Origin: Agrocybe praecox
Lineage: Eukaryota; Basidiomycota; Agaricomycetes; Agaricales; Agrocybaceae
Length of the DNA stretch: 64,000 nt
Assembly: GCA_964017145.1 (NCBI GenBank)
Contig: OZ024842.1
Span: 2,170,001 to 2,234,000, forward strand
Direction: 5' to 3'
Position 1 is the first letter of the stretch. The number at the start of each line of letters is the position of its first letter. This document shows positions 59,785 to 64,000 of this stretch, piece after piece. A program made the translations under genes and the position numbers. Under the pieces are notes generated by a model. The model saw only the letters and a program-made list of their open reading frames with translations. It did not search any database and had not been told where the DNA came from.

Positions 59785-61569
59785 ATGTTCGACGAGCGAG
59801 TCCGTTATTTTCTTCTGTCCGGCTCTTTTATTTTTCTAATTATGTTTTTTTAGGTCTCTCTTCTTGCATCCCAGCATCATGCAAGCCAATATAACCGCTC
59901 AAAATTTGGTCTCCATGGTCAGCTTCTTCTTCACTACTAATATCTCGTTACAACCCCCTTTTCAGGTTGCCCCGTACAATATCTCCCACTGTCAGTCTGT
60001 CTGCCAGAAGAGTTCAATCAGCTCCGTCAACGTCAGCTGATATATGCTCGCCACCCCCCATGGTGGCCTTCCAGAGTCTACTCGGATCCTGCGCCCGACC
60101 GCGCCCATGTTGATCTTCACGACCAAATCATGGCCGCTATGTCGGAACCTCTTTGCGCACCTTTATTGCCCTCGAGAGACAAGCCCATTAAAACCTCTGC
60201 ATCCCATCCTATCAAGTATGTTTGTTTCTTCTGTTTCTTCTTCTTTGCTCGCTCATCTACCCACAGTGTATCTATGGTCATTCCTCCAGACCTCATCGCC
60301 CTCATTTCTTCACATGCTCTACTGGCTTGCTCTCCAGACTGTCCTACCGTTCTAGAAATCCCCCTTGTTTTTACTTTAGATAGGCTTTCCGGTCTACGTG
60401 ATTCAAGGCCTCGTTGTGTCCAATCCTACCCAAACTCATCGTCGATTGAATTTGCACGCAACGGGTTCGTGACGCGATCCCACGTATCCAACGCACTGCA
60501 AGCCGCTATTGATAATGGCTTAGAAACAAACCCCAACTTAGTCTGTCGGGCGCCTAACTCAATACCAGACACAAGAATGTCCGTATCCCTCGCTATCAAA
60601 ATGTCATCAGCAGTCTCTCTACAGTCGCCTAACCCCGAGCTCTCTAGCCCTCACTTTCAACCTGCTCTTTTGTTTCCTTCGAGAAATTGTACCCCGCCCG
60701 CCGTGGACTTCTCTCGCCCTTGTAACCCTCCCTCATCTTTTATGATAGGAAATCTATACATGTCTTCTTGTCCAGGAAAGAAAGGTACTGTTGATGGATT
60801 TTACCTTGGAAAGTATAATTAAGATAAACAAAATCTGTCAGTGCGACTTGATGGGTCTGTACAAGGCAGAAGTGGCGTCTGTCGGGACCTGGACGTAGAT
60901 ATGAAGAGGATGAAAGACCTTGGAGTAAAATGTGTAATATGGTCTGTTGCCGTCTCATGTCCAACTTGTGCAACACTTACTCATATTGCCGCATTTCAGT
61001 TGCTTGGACGATGATGAATTGGCCTTTCTTGGGGCACCATGGCCAGAATATGAACGCAGTGCCAAAAACATTGGTTTGGACGTTCTTCGGTGTGTAAAAT
61101 CCACATACTGGTGTCCGTGCAGTTCTAATAGATGGATACATGCGTGTGGCGTAGTCTACCCATGCCAGAAGGATTGGCACCATTATCTCCGGAATTCCTA
61201 GATGAACACCTGATTATCATTATTCGTAGCTATACCCTGCGCGCCATGCCTGTCTTGGTTCACTGTCGTGGAGGGGTTGGTCGCGCTGGTGTCATTGCTT
61301 GCTGTTGGATCCTTCGCCTCGGTCTCTGTGGCCAGCTACACCAGTCTCTTGGGCAGCCTCATATTGAAATGGGAAATCAAGATCTTTCAGCGTCAGAGGA
61401 TGCGACACTGCGCATCGTTGAAAATGTCATAACACTTGTCAGAAGACGCAGGAGCATGAAAGCAGTCGAAACCTACGAACAAGTACAATTCCTAGTGGAC
61501 TATGTTAACTACCTTCGAGGTGGGCGTCGTGCTTCTCGGAGTAGTCTGTTACTAGGGAATGCGCATTGA
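59785..61569 (+). CDS. KAP/CDKN3-like dual-specificity phosphatase with long N-terminal extension
   Basis: The C-terminal domain resembles KAP (CDKN3), a phosphatase of CDK T-loops. It begins near SSCPGKK and runs through GRSGVCRDLDVDMKRMKDLG, then CCLDDDELAFLGAPWPEYER, then IPMPEGLAPLSPEFLDEHL-like spacing before the CX5R loop in VLVHCRGGVGRAGVIACCWI at about 61253 (Cys nucleophile, Arg, Gly-Arg-Ala). The reading frame continues upstream as more than 270 residues of unknown function. ARHPPWWPSRVYSDPAPDRA near 60045 is notable. The 5' end is inferred: ATG at 59785 (MFDER), then an exon from 59854 (SLLASQHHASQYNRS), then one from about 59966. An alternative is the in-frame internal Met at 60130. 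It is divergent from the chitin synthase gene (183 bp apart). Confidence 0.72.
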
Positions 61570-61961
61570 TGTACGTATATCTGTGTGTACTTTTGGGGAT
61601 TTTGTTCTTTTAAACTTAAGTTATGGGTCATTTTATTGTCTGCTATCCGTAATATACCCATTTTACCTCAGTACAGTATTTTTATTTGCTCTGTAATTAT
61701 TGTTGACGTTTTATGCAATGCAGTGTCAATGTTGTAGAGAAACGAATAATTCACTACTTGACTCCTGTAGTAATTTGGTTGACTTGTGCCATGTGGGTTA
61801 GATCTTGCCATGATCGTCCCCTGATCCAAACAATTGATTGTGGCAATCTCAGTTTGCAAGCATCTAACTAAAGGAATTTGCCTTGAACGTTGAACTACAT
61901 TGCCCATTCCTTTATGTAGAAGCCCTTCAAATTCATAAATCCACACTCACCTATCTGGAAG
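61570..61961. other. Intergenic: SKI3 promoter region
   Basis: This 392-bp AT-rich gap separates the phosphatase gene and SKI3 on the same strand. I see no coding frame or RNA gene. Confidence 0.5.
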
Positions 61962-64000
61962 ATGTCTTTTGCTAAATTCCATCTTAAGGCTGCCCGAGAT
62001 CACATATCGAAGAAAGATTATTCGAGCGCCAAACAGGAGGCAGCGCTTGTGCTCGACTTCGAACCCGAAAATTACAACGCGTTTGTGCTCATATAAAATA
62101 CATCACCTCTCATGCTCACCATCGATGATACGGTAGGCACGTATTTCTTGGTCTGGCACTGTTAGAACTCGGAGAGTTCGACAAAAGCGAGCAAGTAATC
62201 TCCCTCTTATTTGGTATAGATTAGCTCAAACCCAACGGATTACTAGATATATCTCAAGGCTTCCGAGCTGAATCCAACGCAACCACTCGCATGGCAGGTG
62301 AGTTAGGGACATTTGAAGGAGCAGACGGACATTTGATCAAATGGTTTCGTCGACAGGGCCTCTCCAGCTTTTATGAACGGCGGCAAGATTGGGACAAACA
62401 GGGCACGATATTCAAACGACTATTAGATTTGTTCAACAAGAGGTATCAGTCTTTGTACCTTACTTCTATACGAGGTCTCTAAGAACGAAAACCAGTCAAG
62501 ATGCCGTTAAATGTGCTGAGACACTCCAGAAACTAATAGCGTTGTATCGACGACATGGAACGCAAAGTCAGGTATGTTGGAAAGAGGATGACTCTATATT
62601 CAAATATTGACGTCGCCAACTCAGGTAATCGATGCCTTGTCTTATTATCTTCCCGACTCCCGTTATTACACACTTCTTTCTACTCTTCCCCAACCCGATC
62701 CAACCAATCCAACTGTTACTACCACGTACGAGTCACAAGATGCGATTCATAATGGATTCCGCATCCTTGAAGAAATAGTGTCGACCACAGAACATATTGA
62801 AGAAGAATTACTCAGACGTGAAGTGGAAAAACGCAGAACACGCCTCGGTGCCCCCAGTGTAGAGCAATTGCGCAAAGAAGTATTTCTGGAAATATTTAAC
62901 AAGTCGAAGGTGCTTTGGATCATGATTTAACAAAATGATTCGCGTTGACCACGTTTACAGCTCTCATCGCTGTGGGATTCACTACTCAACCATCCGAATA
63001 CCTCTGATGATTTAAGGGTAGAAACAGAGGCCAAGCAACTGCGATACAAACAAAGGCATTTGGATTCGATACCACCGTCGGACGATACACTTAAACGCCG
63101 GATTTCACAAGAGTTAGATGAGCTCGTTGAGGGAATAGTCCTTCTAAAGAAGGGCGACGAGCTTGGCTGGCAAATCTTCTTCGAAGGAAGAGATTGCGAG
63201 GATATGTGTATGTCTTCTTATCCTTCATCACCGACCACACGTCTGATATCGCAAGATAGCTGGGTACGACCGTGAACATATACGAACGTTTATTAGGCTA
63301 TTCCCATTGTCCACGCTTTCGTCGCTTTTTAAGGGCTACTTCGCATATGTCTGTGAAGCGCTGGCGGATGACGAAGAAGAGGCAGCGCTTTTTTCTTTGG
63401 GAGAAGATGACCCTTTGGATGTTGTTATTGTAAGCCACGATATTTCTCGATGACAGCCTACTAACAAAACTACATAGACCGCTTATTCTACCCTCGACGA
63501 TACAATCCTAGGCAACCGTTTGCTTGGAGAAATATACCTTACTGAAGTTGACTACGAAAACGCCATCAAAATAAGCAAGAAAGGTCTTCAAAAGTTAGGA
63601 CAACTGGAAGTCAATACCTGCAAAAATCTATCGAAGTATGGCTTCCCATACATCTCTCGGCAGTACCTTATCTGATACAGAGCAAAAGGACTCGTACAGG
63701 ATTCCAGACTATACTTGGGTCGTCACTAGTACACTTCTTCTCACCAAAGCATCATAAGGAAGCTTCCACAATCATCAACGACATTCTCAAGAGATCACCT
63801 CAGAATGTACCGGCTTTGATGAATCAAGGTTTCATTCTGGAGGCAGCAACAGACTGGGAAGGCGCCGTACCTATATTTGACAGGGTATCATCTATTCTTC
63901 CAGATGGCATTGAACCAGGATTACGTGCCAGGGAAGAAAGTGCATGGTGTAAGTCCCAGTCTGGAGTAATCGAGGAAGGTTTGCGTGAATTGGAGGGAGT
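61962..64000 (+). CDS. SKI3: SKI3 (TTC37-like superkiller TPR protein), 5' part
   Basis: This is the scaffold of the Ski complex, which feeds mRNA to the cytoplasmic exosome for 3'-5' decay. The gene continues past the end of the window. Many short exons encode TPR helices. The first reads MSFAKFHLKAARDHISKKDY and the next repeats follow as HVFLGLALLELGEFDKSEQ, AYLKASELNPTQPLAWQ and GLSSFYERRQDWDKQG, matching the first TPRs of Ski3/TTC37. Later exons contain KSLSSLWDSLLNHPNT-like, RYKQRHLDSIPPSDDTLKR, CEALADDEEEAALFSLGEDD, LLGEIYLTEVDYENAIKISK and PALMNQGFILEAATDWEGAV. The start is the first ATG before the first TPR. The last exon seen ends in the window border. Confidence 0.88.

Noticed and set aside
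59581..59853. 90-codon Lys/Glu-rich frame between chitin synthase and the phosphatase
   Set aside because: It opens within chitin synthase coding sequence on the other strand and its low-complexity part is a purine-rich 5' UTR tract.

Overview
The window looks like nuclear DNA of a filamentous basidiomycete, most likely an Agaricomycete. Genes sit on both strands with short spacers. Almost every gene is cut by several introns of about 45-60 nt with GT..AG ends. The gene content is fungal and includes a class IV-type chitin synthase, a STE3 pheromone receptor, an Ilv6 regulatory subunit, an HMT1-type ABC transporter, HRD1 with a long low-complexity tail, and SKI3. I see no bacterial-type operons, CRISPR arrays or phage genes.

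Layout. 1-3562: 3' part of COG5 (Golgi tethering), then ILV6 (branched amino-acid synthesis), both +. 4322-12256 (all -): an HMG-box regulator, a glycine-rich RRM protein, a heavy-metal-type ABC half-transporter and an unknown 86-residue protein. 12499-23821: NAD kinase (+), queuosine salvage protein QNG1 (-), AIM41/YqeY protein (+), ER E3 ligase HRD1 (-) and a membrane-anchored YtcJ-like amidohydrolase (+). 24082-31720: a divergent homologous-recombination pair, RDH54/RAD54B (-) and GEN1/YEN1 (+). 31870-37341: mitochondrial t6A enzyme QRI7 (-), a TORC2 HbrB/Bit61 protein (+), dynamitin (-) and an intron-containing tRNA-Ser(GCT) (-). 37699-44476: Ntn asparaginase (+), STE3 receptor (+), then head-to-head PEX30-like (-) and GPI18/PIG-V (+) genes whose start codons overlap. 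44605-48003: accessory-looking stretch with an unknown membrane protein, an orphan 250-residue gene bounded by ~90-bp repeats and flanked by a 9-bp direct repeat, and an unknown basic protein. 48129-54798: a giant sacsin-like GHKL-ATPase protein ending in an HExxH motif. 55966-64000: chitin synthase (-), a KAP/CDKN3-like phosphatase (+) and the 5' part of SKI3 (+).

Most genes are single-copy housekeeping genes with no common pathway, but some neighbours are functionally linked. RDH54 and GEN1 share one promoter. HRD1 has three ACGTG cores, as expected of an unfolded-protein-response target. ILV6 has a Gcn4-type TGACTC site. The most unusual parts are the 45.6-47.0 kb repeat-bounded orphan gene and the GHKL/HExxH fusion-like protein.

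Limits. Exon boundaries were read by eye from reading frame, family motifs and splice dinucleotides, so individual splice sites and some start codons may be wrong. No database search was possible.
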